The translations under genes were made by a program, and so were the position numbers. This document shows, piece by piece, positions 39,429 to 49,060 of a DNA stretch of 64,000 bases. Location of the stretch: positions 3,286,001-3,350,000 of the forward strand of contig JAQSEB010000082.1 of NCBI GenBank assembly GCA_030063045.1. Direction: 5' to 3'. The notes under the pieces were generated by a model. That model saw nothing but the letters and a program-made list of their open reading frames with translations. It was not told the origin of the DNA and made no database searches. This DNA comes from Pratylenchus scribneri (Eukaryota; Nematoda; Chromadorea; Rhabditida; Pratylenchidae). The stretch's first letter is position 1, and every line of letters begins with the position of its first letter.

Positions 39429-39816
39429 GAAATGAGACAAAAATGTTGATGTGTAAATAATCTCAAATAATTCCCTGTTTTTTTTTTGTTTTTTTACTCA
39501 TCAGTTATAGCCAAAAAAAAGCTCAATTTTATTATAAATTTTATTTGAATTCATTCAGCTTTTCTTCCGGTATAAATATTGACACTCATTTTTATATGTA
39601 ATCCACTTAAATCATTGCAAAAAATATTATTTGCCAAATTCGATAGTAAATTTTGTTGCCTTTCATTTTCCTATATCTGAATGAAAACATTGAATAGCAG
39701 GAATAAAAATGATTTATATGTTAATTTTTGAATTAATAATTTTATTAATGTTTTGTCATACATTTATTTAATCAATTAAATTAAACAATATTAAATAAGT
39801 ATTTAATTTAAATAGA
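39429..39816. other. RAPTOR 3' end and RAPTOR-ERAL1 gap
   Basis: Non-coding, AT-rich. AATAAA at 39702-39707 is a candidate polyadenylation signal about 275 bases after the stop. An AATAG acceptor-like site directly precedes the ERAL1 start, which would suit trans-splicing. Confidence 0.5.
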
Positions 39817-42800
39817 ATGTATTCAAATTTGATATCTTCACAAATATGGACAAAGCAATTCAGAGTTTTCGAAAGGCAATCAAGGTTTACAAATTTTCAA
39901 TAATTAGCAAATTATAAATGAAAAAATCGGCATTATAATTATAAATTGAAGTCCAATTTTTAGCTTTATGATTTTCGATTTTGGTCACAAATTTTCTGGC
40001 ATTTGTTGTGGCATATTTTATCATCTAATGAATAGTCAATGTTTACCATGAAAATTTTATGAGAAAATCTAAGATAATTTATAAAACTTTATGACATTCT
40101 TGACACTTCATGAGTAAAAGTCGGAATTATTTAACTCAGATAGGTAAATTTATCCAGGAAGAAGACATTTTTGGAAAGTAAAAAAATTCTCCCAATTCAA
40201 AGATTTCCAAAAATCAATATTCAACTTTATCCATTTTCAATAAAAATTAATTTTCTAAAGTAAAAAATCAAAATTAAGGTTTTTCTGCGTCACCCATTTT
40301 CAACCGAGGAGAGCGCATTTCCCATCCTCCTCATCAGCGAACCAACAATTCAAATTCAATGATGGCTCTCATCCCAACGACAATAGGCATTCAAATTCTG
40401 CTCAGCAACAACAAAATACTCAAACAAGCCGTGCCCTGCGAGCTGCTATCATTGGCTGTCCAAATGTTGGGAAATCGGCGCTCACCGTATTTTTTTCGAA
40501 TTTACTAATAAAATAAATTTTCTTTTTGAGAACGCTCTCGTCCGTTCCCCAGTCTGCGCTGTCAGCAAATTGATTGACACGACGCGGGCGGTCAGTATTA
40601 CTTTTTCGGAAAACTATAAACGATAGATTGACTTGCGCCGTTTAAAATAACTCACCAAGGAATAAACCGATTTTAATGATGTTAGTATCAAATTATAGAG
40701 CAGACTTTTGGCTATCAAATGAAATTATTTAAATCGAATCGGAATTTATGGAATTATGCCCAAAAAACCACCGATAATATCCTTTACCATGGATTAGCAA
40801 AATTTTCGGTGGTTTTTGGCCATAACTCCAACAATTCTGATCCGATTTAAATAAAATTAATTTTGTTGGATAGCCAAAAGTCTGCTCTTTAATTTGGTAC
40901 TAAAATCATCAAAATTGGTTCAATTTTTGATGAGTTATTTTAAATGGCGCCAAGTTGACCCAACGAAAGGGATTCCTAATAGAGTTGGTCAAATACGGTT
41001 TGAGAAAATTGATGAAATTTCAAACCGAAATTGGGAAATTTTGCTCAAAATAACTGAAAATAGAAGAAATTAAACCAAAGATTTTTTTAAGCGTAGATTC
41101 TAAAACCGAAACTATTTAAAAAATCCGACTTTGACCATCCCTTGTTCCAATTTTTAAGCTCAAGGTTCAAAAATTAATATTCAATTTTTCTTATTAGAAC
41201 ACAACAACGGCATTGACCGAAAATGAATGTCAATTGGTGGTGGTGGACAGCCCGGGGTTGGTCAGTTTGAGCCATGCCAAAAATGTTGTTGGCACTGATC
41301 CGGACGATCGCCTGTTGGCCCATCCCGAGAAAGCCATTGAACGTGCCGAACAAATTGTCGTCGTTCAGGTTTTTGTGATGCACATTTAAATTAAAATTTA
41401 TTCCTAAGAAATTTTTAATGTTAAATAGAAAATTAAATCTGAATTTGAGCTCATTTTTTTATTGCATATTTGGCCATCTTGATAAAGGAAAAAAATATTA
41501 TAATGGTTCAATGGTTTATCCTAGCTTACCAAACCTTATACCCAATCGATAGATCTCCTCAAAAAGCATCATTTTGTTTATGTTTTGGCTTTGGGTTTAA
41601 CGAATTTTAACTTAGTTTTGAACCATAAACCAAAATTGTTTTTAACCGTTTAATACCCTTTAATTGTTGACCAAACCAAAATTGGTTTAAACCGTTTAAT
41701 ACCCTTTAAATTGTTGACCAAACCTTGCCCAAATTATATACCATTCAGTGCGACTTGGCCAGCTCTATCCAATTTAGGGTATATTTAGTTTGTGAATGTA
41801 GGACAAACTTTACCTTTGAATTATTTTCTATTTTTTCACCAAATAAACTACCAAAAAAATATTACCTAAATTATAATAAATTAAATTTTAAAAAATCCCT
41901 CAAAATTTAAAGGATGCCACGGCCAATGGCGATTATTTGCAACATCGAATTTTGTACATGCTCCATCGTTTTTCGCATATTCCGGCTTGCCTGGTGCTGA
42001 ATAAAATTGATTTGATCAATCATAAGGCTGGACTGCTCCGTGTGGTGGAAATGCTTACGGAAGGCATTGTTGATGGGCAACCAATTCAGACAAAACAGGT
42101 TTATTCCCATAGAATTACTAGAAATTTACAATAAAATGTATATAAAATGAAAAAAAGTAAAAAAATTACTTCCTTCCTATACGGGGATTCGAACCCGAGA
42201 CCTAAATTTTACGAAAGTGAAGGGTCTCTCTTTTCGACTAGATATACTCTAGAATCTATATAAATGATTAAAATTGTTTACGAAACTGAAAAAAAATATT
42301 TTAAAAAATATTTGTCTATGGGCGGATTCGAACCCGAGACCTAAATTTTGCAAAAGCTAAAGAAGGGGCCCTTAACTGATTTTTCAGAAAGATTTTCAAA
42401 AAAAAGTTTAAAAAATTTTTTAAAATTATCAGAAAAATTTTTAGAAAATTTTAAAAAAATTTCAAAAAATTTTTAAAAAATTTCAAAAAATTTTTAAAAA
42501 ATTTCAAAAAAAATTTTAAAAAAAATTTTAAAATCTTAACCGTATCCTATCTTAAGCCTAGTCCTAAGCCTACCTGAATTTTCTCAAAATTTTAAGCTTC
42601 GAATGGGCATTGTCAGTTCCATAATTGCAAAGGCCCGAAAGGAGAGAGGCGAATTGCCACCAACCGGAACGGATGAATTCAGCATTCGGCCGAAGAGTAC
42701 AAAAATTGAAAGGGACGAAAAATGGCATTCACTTTACAATCATTTGCTACAAAAACCGGCACATCGAGCGAGGTTAATTTTATATATTTAATTTAACGAA

Positions 42801-44806
42801 AAAAAGACCAAAATTTTAATGGTTTAAGGGTTTCCCTAGCACATTCCAAAATCATATACCCAAAATTGGATAAAGCTGGTCAAAACGCATTGAATGGTAT
42901 ATAATTTGTGAATGGTTTGGTCAACAATTAAAGGGGAATTAAACGGTTTAAACCCATTTTGGTTTGGTCAACAATTAAAGGGGAATTAAACGGTTTAAAC
43001 CCATTTTGGTTTGGTTAACAATTAAAGGGTATTAAACGGTTTAAATCCATTTTGGTTTAATGGTTCAAAACTAAATTAGAATTGGTTAAGCCCAAACCAA
43101 AACATAATCAAATAATGCGAATTGATGAGTTCTACCAATTGGTTTTAGGTTTAATTGGTCTGGGTTTAACTTCTGAATCGTTACATTTTCGAGACAAATT
43201 AAATATAATCATTGAAATATTAAATTTATTAAAATTATTTCCCAGTTGGCGTGATACCCGAACACTTTTTGGCAATCAATTTGGATGGCCATATTTCAAG
43301 GCGGTTTTCTTTGTGAGTGCCAAAACAGGCGAAGGCATTGATGGGCTGCGGGAATATTTGCGCAAAAATGCGGTGGCCAGACCGTGGAAATATTCTGCCG
43401 AAATAATCAGCAAAAAGGTGGGCAAAAATAATTTATTGGTCCTAATTTTTTGTACGAATTGCTCTATTTCATCTAGAAATGTACTGTAAAATAGGTAAAA
43501 AAATGACTTCCTCCAAGCGGATTCGAACCCGAGCCCCCCCAAATTTTCGAAGAAAGGTTCCCTTAGGGTTGAAAATTTTCAAAAAATTTTTTCTCTTAAA
43601 AATATATCAAGAGAATACATAAAAATGTTTAAAATTGTTTTACCAAGCCTGAAAAAAAATAATTTCATTAGAGAGGATTCGAATCAATGTCCTGATCCTG
43701 AGTGAGTCAAGAGTCCTCCGCTTTAATCAAATTTTAAAAAATTTTTCAACTAGAAATACTCTAGAAAATATATAAAAATATATTTAAATTCCATACCAAG
43801 TCTGGAAAAAATAATTCCCCCGGAGTGGGTTCGAACCCAAGACCTAAATTTTGCAAAACAGAAGGTCCCCCCCCCCCACTAAGCCAAAAATTTTTTAAAA
43901 GAAAATTTTAAAAAATCTATCAAAATTATTCATTTTTCTCAGGATCCACGCATACTTTGCGCGGAACATGTCCGTTCTGCCCTGTTGAATAATTTGCCCG
44001 GAAATGTGGCCTACAAATTGCGGGTTGGAATTGCGGAATGGGCCGTGGATGGGGAAGAAGAGGCGGAAATGGAGGGAAAAATGATGCTCTACAACAGAAG
44101 GGATGATAAAATGCTTCAAGTGGCCGTAAATGTTTTTTGTGAGTTTTTTTTTTAAAATAATTATTATTTAATAAATTGGAAATGCCAAAAAAGGATTTAA
44201 TGGTTCAAATCTTGTATCTCAAACTCTTAAACCTTATATTAAATCAATATATCTCGTCAAGAAGCATCATTTGATTATGTTTTTGGTTTGGGTTTAACCA
44301 ATTCTAACTTATTTTTGAACCAATAAACCAAAATAGGTTTGAACCGTTTAATACCCTTTAATTGTTGACCAAACACCAAACCATAACAAATTAAAATTAT
44401 ATACCATTCAGTGCTTCTTGACCAGCTCTATCCAATTTTGGGTATTTGGTTTGGGAATATAGGACAAACCCTTAAACCAATATAATTATTTTATTTTTTA
44501 TTTAAATTAATTCTTTATAATAAAATCCCAGGTGAGAACGACAAGGAAGCCCGCCTCGTCTGGTTCTGCACCGGCCTAGTGGAACGAACTCAACGAGAAC
44601 ATTTACAAACATTGTTCAATCGGCCGGTGCGTTTTCGACTTTTGATACGTGTCAAAGGGAAACGAGGAGTTTATGAACCAAATGAGGCGGACGAAGAATG
44701 GAGGAGACGACGAATCCATAAAAGGACGAAGGGCGGCAAAAAGGCAGAAAAACGGAAGAAAGAAGAGGAGGAGGAAATGGCCATGGATGAAGAGATTTTA
44801 CGTTGA
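39817..44806 (+). CDS. eral1: Mitochondrial ERA-like GTPase
   Basis: Nine exons (39817-39884, 40279-40486, 40531-40590, 41198-41368, 41913-42098, 42597-42772, 43246-43417, 43943-44138, 44532-44806) give about 503 residues. ERA-like GTPases bind small-subunit rRNA and help assemble the mitoribosome. All G motifs are present: G1 GCPNVGKS, the G2 Thr region in KLIDTTRANTTT, G3 VVVDSPGL, G4 NKID and G5 SAKTGEG. The N-terminus has Arg, Ser and Gln but few acids over about 75 residues, like a mitochondrial presequence. The start at 39817 was chosen because it alone matches the splice phase of exon 2. The C-terminal KH-like region keeps the family layout but the nucleic-acid-binding GxxG loop is not recognisable (WFCTGLVER in its place). 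It ends with a very basic/acidic tail. An AATAAA lies at 44872-44877. Confidence 0.9.
40630..40958. mobile_element. Foldback element in ERAL1 intron 3
   Basis: Long inverted repeat. Left arm: ACTTGCGCCGTTTAAAATAA, AGAGCAGACTTTTGGCTATC. Right arm: their complements GATAGCCAAAAGTCTGCTCT and TTATTTTAAATGGCGCCAAG. Arms are about 150 bp around a short loop. Best-preserved of three copies in the window. Confidence 0.75.
41495..41815 (-). repeat. Dispersed MITE-like repeat (46-bp-unit family), 2 units
   Basis: ERAL1 intron 4, minus orientation, two tandem units with both flanks. Confidence 0.8.
42100..42400 (-). mobile_element. Two adjacent tRNA-derived SINE-like copies
   Basis: ERAL1 intron 5. 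Plus-strand GGATTCGAACCCGAGACC at about 42186 and 42324 is, in minus orientation, a B-box-like GGTCTCGGGTTCGAATCC. Each head is linked to an A/T-rich body and a TCTAGA-containing tail. The second overlaps the junction of the first. Confidence 0.6.
42815..43200 (+). repeat. Dispersed MITE-like repeat (46-bp-unit family), 3 units
   Basis: ERAL1 intron 6, plus orientation. Two of the three units share the variant AAAGGGGAATTAAACGG, which shows unit duplication within the copy. Confidence 0.85.
43450..43890 (-). mobile_element. Three tandem tRNA-derived SINE-like copies
   Basis: ERAL1 intron 7. In minus orientation the copy ending at 43890 begins TGGCTTAGTGGG (A-box-like), runs about 48 bases to GGGTTCGAACCC (B-box-like), then GAATTATTTTTTCCAGACTT, and a tail with TTTTCTAGAGTATTTCTAG. 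Two further copies follow at about 43590-43735 and 43455-43570 with GATTCGAATC and GGGTTCGAATCC heads. Confidence 0.65.
44190..44480 (-). repeat. Dispersed MITE-like repeat (46-bp-unit family), 1 unit
   Basis: ERAL1 intron 8, minus orientation, one unit with both flanks. Confidence 0.8.
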
Positions 44807-44871
44807 TTTTTTTTGTTTATTCATATTTTATTTGTTTAATTTTAAATTTTTTGCAATTTTTATTAAAATAT

Positions 44872-44877
44872 AATAAA
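44872..44877 (+). promoter_or_regulatory. Candidate polyadenylation signal of ERAL1
   Basis: AATAAA 66 bases after the ERAL1 stop codon, before the next plus-strand gene at 45097. Confidence 0.5.
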
Positions 44878-45096
44878 TATTTGAGGTCATTTACGTCCAA
44901 TTTTTTAATTATTCCATCCCCAAATAAAATTGCAATTTCCTATACAATTTTTGAACGGTTAATCTTTTCACTTTTTTGCTATAAATGCAAACAATTCCCA
45001 AGGGGATAAATGAAAAAAATTTAATTAAATTGAAACTTTCATTTTAAATCCATTCATTCTTCATTCCCTCTCATTCCCCCCAATAAATTACTAAAA

Positions 45097-46081
45097 ATGT
45101 CTTTCCCACTCAATTTCCTCGTTTTATTGATTTTTATTTCCAATTTTGCTTTTTATTCTTCCACTGTTGCCTCCGGCGATTGTGAAGGTTGCAATGCCTA
45201 CGGATGTATGGAAAATGTGGCCCATTGTGGGCCGAATGGATATTTGATTGGATTTGGGGAAAGGAATTGTCAAAATTTTTATAAACCAGGTAAAAATTGA
45301 AGGGAACCTTCAATTTTTGTCCTTTCGCCCTAGAAATTCACGAAAGATTTGATGAAAATGGCCAAAAATTCATTGATTGTACTGGCAGTTGCCTAATCAA
45401 TTTTATGGGCAATTATGTGAAGGTACTTTTATTGGAGGAGAATATATCAATTTTGGGGTTTATCTCTCTTTTTCCGATTATTTTCACATTCTAGAAATCG
45501 AAGTTAAACAACAATTTTTCAAAAAACCGCCCATAGTTCTAGGCTTGATCACTGTTAGTTTTATGAATTTTTAAAATTTTTTAAAAATTAATTTAAAGAA
45601 AAATTTCAAAAATTAATTTTTCAAAAAACCGCCCGTTAGAAAATTCTGAAAATTTTTGATTAAATCATATTAATTATAAGCTAGAAAATGACAAAAGTTC
45701 TAGGCTTGATCACTGTTAGTTTTTAGTTATGATTATGAATTTTTAAAAAAAATTTCAAAAATCAATTAAAAAGTAAAATTTCAAAAATTGAATTTTTCAA
45801 AAACGAATTGTAGAATAAGTTTGGAAATTTTTGATTAAATTTCAATTTTCCAGGACCATAACAATGCAACCGTGCCTATCGATTGCACGGAGCTTAAATC
45901 CGCCGGCTTCCAAAGTCATCCAAAATGCTATTTGTCCTGCGGATTTTGTCAAATTTGCAAGACCAACAAATGGGCCTTGCTTAAAGCATATGATCCTAGT
46001 GATTTTTTCTCAATTGAAGCAATCAAACAAGTTTATGCTGTGATCCGGGAATGTGGGATTTTCAATTGTTTTTTGTCATAG
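45097..46081 (+). CDS. Secreted cysteine-rich protein, stanniocalcin-like
   Basis: Three exons (45097-45289, 45334-45422, 45854-46081) give about 169 residues. The first 26 residues are a clear signal peptide (hydrophobic, ending near VASG). The mature part has about a dozen cysteines. It resembles stanniocalcin, a secreted glycoprotein hormone family: GCMENVAHCGPNGYL recalls the CLENSTCDTDGMY segment, FDENGQKFIDCTGSCLINF recalls FDTQGKAFVKESLKCI, and CYLSCGFC...AIKQVYAVIREC recalls the C-terminal Cys-containing helix. One N-glycosylation site (NNAT) sits near residue 97. It is shorter than vertebrate stanniocalcins (about 250). The match is from memory of short motifs, so the family call is moderate. 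It is the last gene of the plus-strand series, 290 bp after ERAL1. Confidence 0.6.
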
Positions 46082-46720
46082 AAAAATTGGATGATATTTA
46101 ATTTGGTGAGAAAAACATTGGATATGGCGAAAAGATTGTTAGTGGTTTAATGATTTATCCTAGACCCCCAAAAATATAACCAATTGGCTAGAGCTGGTCA
46201 AGACGCATTGAATGGTATATAATTTGTGATGGTTTGGTCAATAATTAAAGGGTTATTAAATGGTTTAAACCAATTTTGGTTTGGTCAAAAATTAAAGGGT
46301 ATTAAACGGTTTAAACCAATTTTGGTTTGGTCAATAATTAAAGGGTTATTAAATGGTTTAAACCAATTTTGGTTTGGTCAACAATTAAAGGGTATTAAAC
46401 GGTTTAAACCAATTTTGGTTTGGTCAACAATTAAAGGGTATTAAACGGTTTAAATCAATTTTGGTTTAATGGTTCGAAACTTAATTTAAATTGGTTAAAC
46501 CTAATCCAAATCAATAATCAAATGTGGCACTTGAGGGGATCTATCGAGTGGGAATAGAGTTTTGAAGTCTAGGACAAACCACTAAACCGGTTTAAACTTT
46601 TCTGCATTTTCAATGTTTTTTTTTCGCTATTTTTAAGTATTTCCCATAAAAAATTGGATATTGTAATAAAAATTTTATTATTGTAATTTTGAAATTTTGT
46701 TAAATAAAAATGGAATAATA
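46082..46720. other. Convergent intergenic gap between the stanniocalcin-like gene and dephospho-CoA kinase
   Basis: No coding sequence. It is mostly occupied by one copy of the 46-bp-unit repeat family (46135-46615), which separates the 3' ends of two convergent genes. Confidence 0.6.
46135..46615 (+). repeat. Dispersed MITE-like repeat (46-bp-unit family), 5 units
   Basis: Five tandem units, in which a variant unit (GGTCAATAATTAAAGGGTTA) alternates with the standard one, so a two-unit block was duplicated. The 72-codon frame across it is repeat-derived. Confidence 0.88.
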
Positions 46721-48748
46721 TTATTTCCATATAAACAATTTTGTAAAATAAATGGTGGGAATGAGCAATAAAAATAAGGCACCAATAATTTTTAATGTCA
46801 TTTTCTTCCATTCTCGCTCCAAAGAACACAAAATCCGGTCGACTTCTGCTTCCAAATGTTCAAAATTGCCTAAATAAATAATTTTTGGATTAATATAAAA
46901 AATTATTTTCGGTTAACCATTGTTTTGGATGACCAAATCCCCTCGTTGAATTTTCTCTTCCAAAGGCATTTGCGCGTGAATTCTTCGTTGGGCCTCTGCC
47001 TCCGAAATTCCATCCCTCCGCATTATTCGTTGGATTTGGACGTCTTCGCTGCTTAAAATTAATTTTTAAAAATATTTTTTGATTTTCTAGGGAATATTTA
47101 TATTTTTGTCTATAAAATATTGGAATTACCGAAAATGATTGAAACCGGTTCAATGGTTTTTCCTAAACCCATAAACCTTATTCTCAATTGATAGATCTAG
47201 TCAATAGGCATCGTTTGATTTCGGTTGGTTTGGATTTAACCAATTCTAATTTAGTTTTGAACCATCAAAACAAAAATGGGTTTAAACCGTTTAATACCCT
47301 TTAATTGTTGACCAAACCAAAAATGGTTTAAACCGTTTAATACCCTTTAATTATTGACCAAACCAAAATGGGTTTAAACCGTTTAATACCCTTTAATTGT
47401 TGACCAAACCATGACAAATTATATACCATTCAATGCGTTTTGACCAGCTCTATCCAATTTTGGGTATATGGTTTGGGAATGTAGAATAAACAATAAACCC
47501 TTACTTAAACCATAATTATAATTTTTTTAAATCTCTTTTTCAACATTTTCAATGTTTTTATATGGTAAATTAAATATTATTAATTTTTCCTACCATGCAA
47601 CGACCACCAATTTGTGCATAAATTTGTCCATTTTTGACTCAAATAGCAATGGAATGTCGAGGAAAAGGATTCGTTCGAATCGGAGAAGTCGGCAGAAACA
47701 TTGCCAAATTATGGCCTTGATTATCTCCGGATGGGTGATTGAGTCCAATTTTCGTCTTTTCTGCAAAATAAAAATTTATTTTTTCTAATGGAATTATTTA
47801 ATTTGGTGAAAAAAAATTAATGCCAAAATAATTGTAATATTTTAAGAGGGTTTATTCTACATTCCCAAACCATATACCCAAAATTGGTTAAAACTGGTCA
47901 AAATGCATTGAATGGTATATAATTTGTGAATGGTTTGGTCAACAATTAAAGGGTATTAAACGGTTTAAACCAATTTTGGTTTGGTCAACAATTAAAGGGT
48001 ATTAAACGGTTTAAACCCATTTTGGTTTGGTCAACAATTAAAGGGTATTAAACGGTTTAAACCCATTTTGTTTGGTCAACAATTAAAGGGTATTAAACTG
48101 TTTAAACCCATTTTGGTTTGGTCAACAATTAAAGGGTATTAAACGGTTTAAACCAATTTTGGTTTGGTCAACAATTAAAGGGTATTAAACGGTTTAAACC
48201 CATTTTGGTTTGGTCAACAATTAAAGGGTTTAAACGGTTTAAACCAATTTTGGTTTGGTCAACAATTAAAGGGTATTAAACGGTTTAAACCCATTTTGGT
48301 TTAATGGTTCAAAACAAAGTTAGAATTGGTTAAACCCAAAACCAAAAATAATAAAATGATGTGTCTTTACTAGGATTTATTAAGGTTTATGGGATTAGGA
48401 CAAACCATTTTAATTTTAACCTTTTCAACAAATTAAATATTTCTAAAATAAAATCATTACTGAACCTTTCTGTCCGAAAACACCAAAATAGCCAACTTTT
48501 CCCTGTTCAGCCGTCCATCATCATCGAAAAATTCATCGCCAAATTCGGCCCTAATTTTTTGATATGCCTTTTTGCCCGGTTCAACGACTAAAAATCGATC
48601 GATTTTATTGTTGAATTTCCCATTAATATTTACCTTGTCTGGCCACTTCATCTGCATCCACAATTGCATAATTTCGGGAGCGTAAAATTTTCGAAACGCT
48701 GCTTTTTCCAGTGCCAATTCCGCCGGTCAAACCAACCAATAAAAACAT
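46721..48748 (-). CDS. dcakd: Dephospho-CoA kinase (DCAKD-type)
   Basis: Five exons on the minus strand (48748-48634, 48587-48466, 47760-47594, 47051-46918, 46869-46721) give about 228 residues, almost the length of human DCAKD. The enzyme phosphorylates dephospho-CoA in the last step of coenzyme A synthesis. Evidence: N-terminal P-loop [18 protein letters not shown], then [19 protein letters not shown]...[29 protein letters not shown] and [10 protein letters not shown], then the lid region [18 protein letters not shown] and [16 protein letters not shown] hydrophobic C-terminal segment ([15 protein letters not shown]) matches the membrane tail of animal DCAKD. It lies 312 bp downstream of PDIA6 on the same strand. 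Confidence 0.92.
47140..47545 (-). repeat. Dispersed MITE-like repeat (46-bp-unit family), 3 units
   Basis: Dephospho-CoA kinase intron 3, three tandem units with both flanks, opposite in orientation to the copy at 47840-48430 in intron 2 of the same gene. Confidence 0.85.
47840..48430 (+). repeat. Dispersed MITE-like repeat (46-bp-unit family), 8 units
   Basis: Dephospho-CoA kinase intron 2. Longest copy in the window: eight tandem units of GGTCAACAATTAAAGGGTAT...GGTTTAAACCAATTTTGG, two of them with small deletions. Confidence 0.9.
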
Positions 48749-49060
48749 CCAAATATTAATTTCTTTGACAAAATTTTTTTTTTTAAATTTTAATTAAAAA
48801 TTATTTTGATTTTATAACCAAAAAATAATAATAGAATTATACCCAAAAATTTTTATTTAAAAAATGAATCGATGAAAAATTTATTTAAATATTATGGAGG
48901 GGTGGAACAATAACATAAAAAATGTTAAAAAAATAAATATCAAAAAATAAAAATTGAGGATGAATTTTTATTGGATTGCCCAAAAATAGAGGAGGAGAAG
49001 GCCAAAATAAAAAAACAAAAAGTTTATAACAAATTTTCATAGAGGCAAATTGCTCAAAAA

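Noticed and set aside
42180..43840. GGTTCGAACCC motifs as possible tRNA genes
   Set aside because: No acceptor stem, anticodon arm or D-arm can be paired into a cloverleaf around them. They recur with a common tail, so a SINE-like family explains them better.
46226..46444. 72-codon frame between the stanniocalcin-like gene and dephospho-CoA kinase
   Set aside because: Made of repeated units of the 46-bp family; no coding features.
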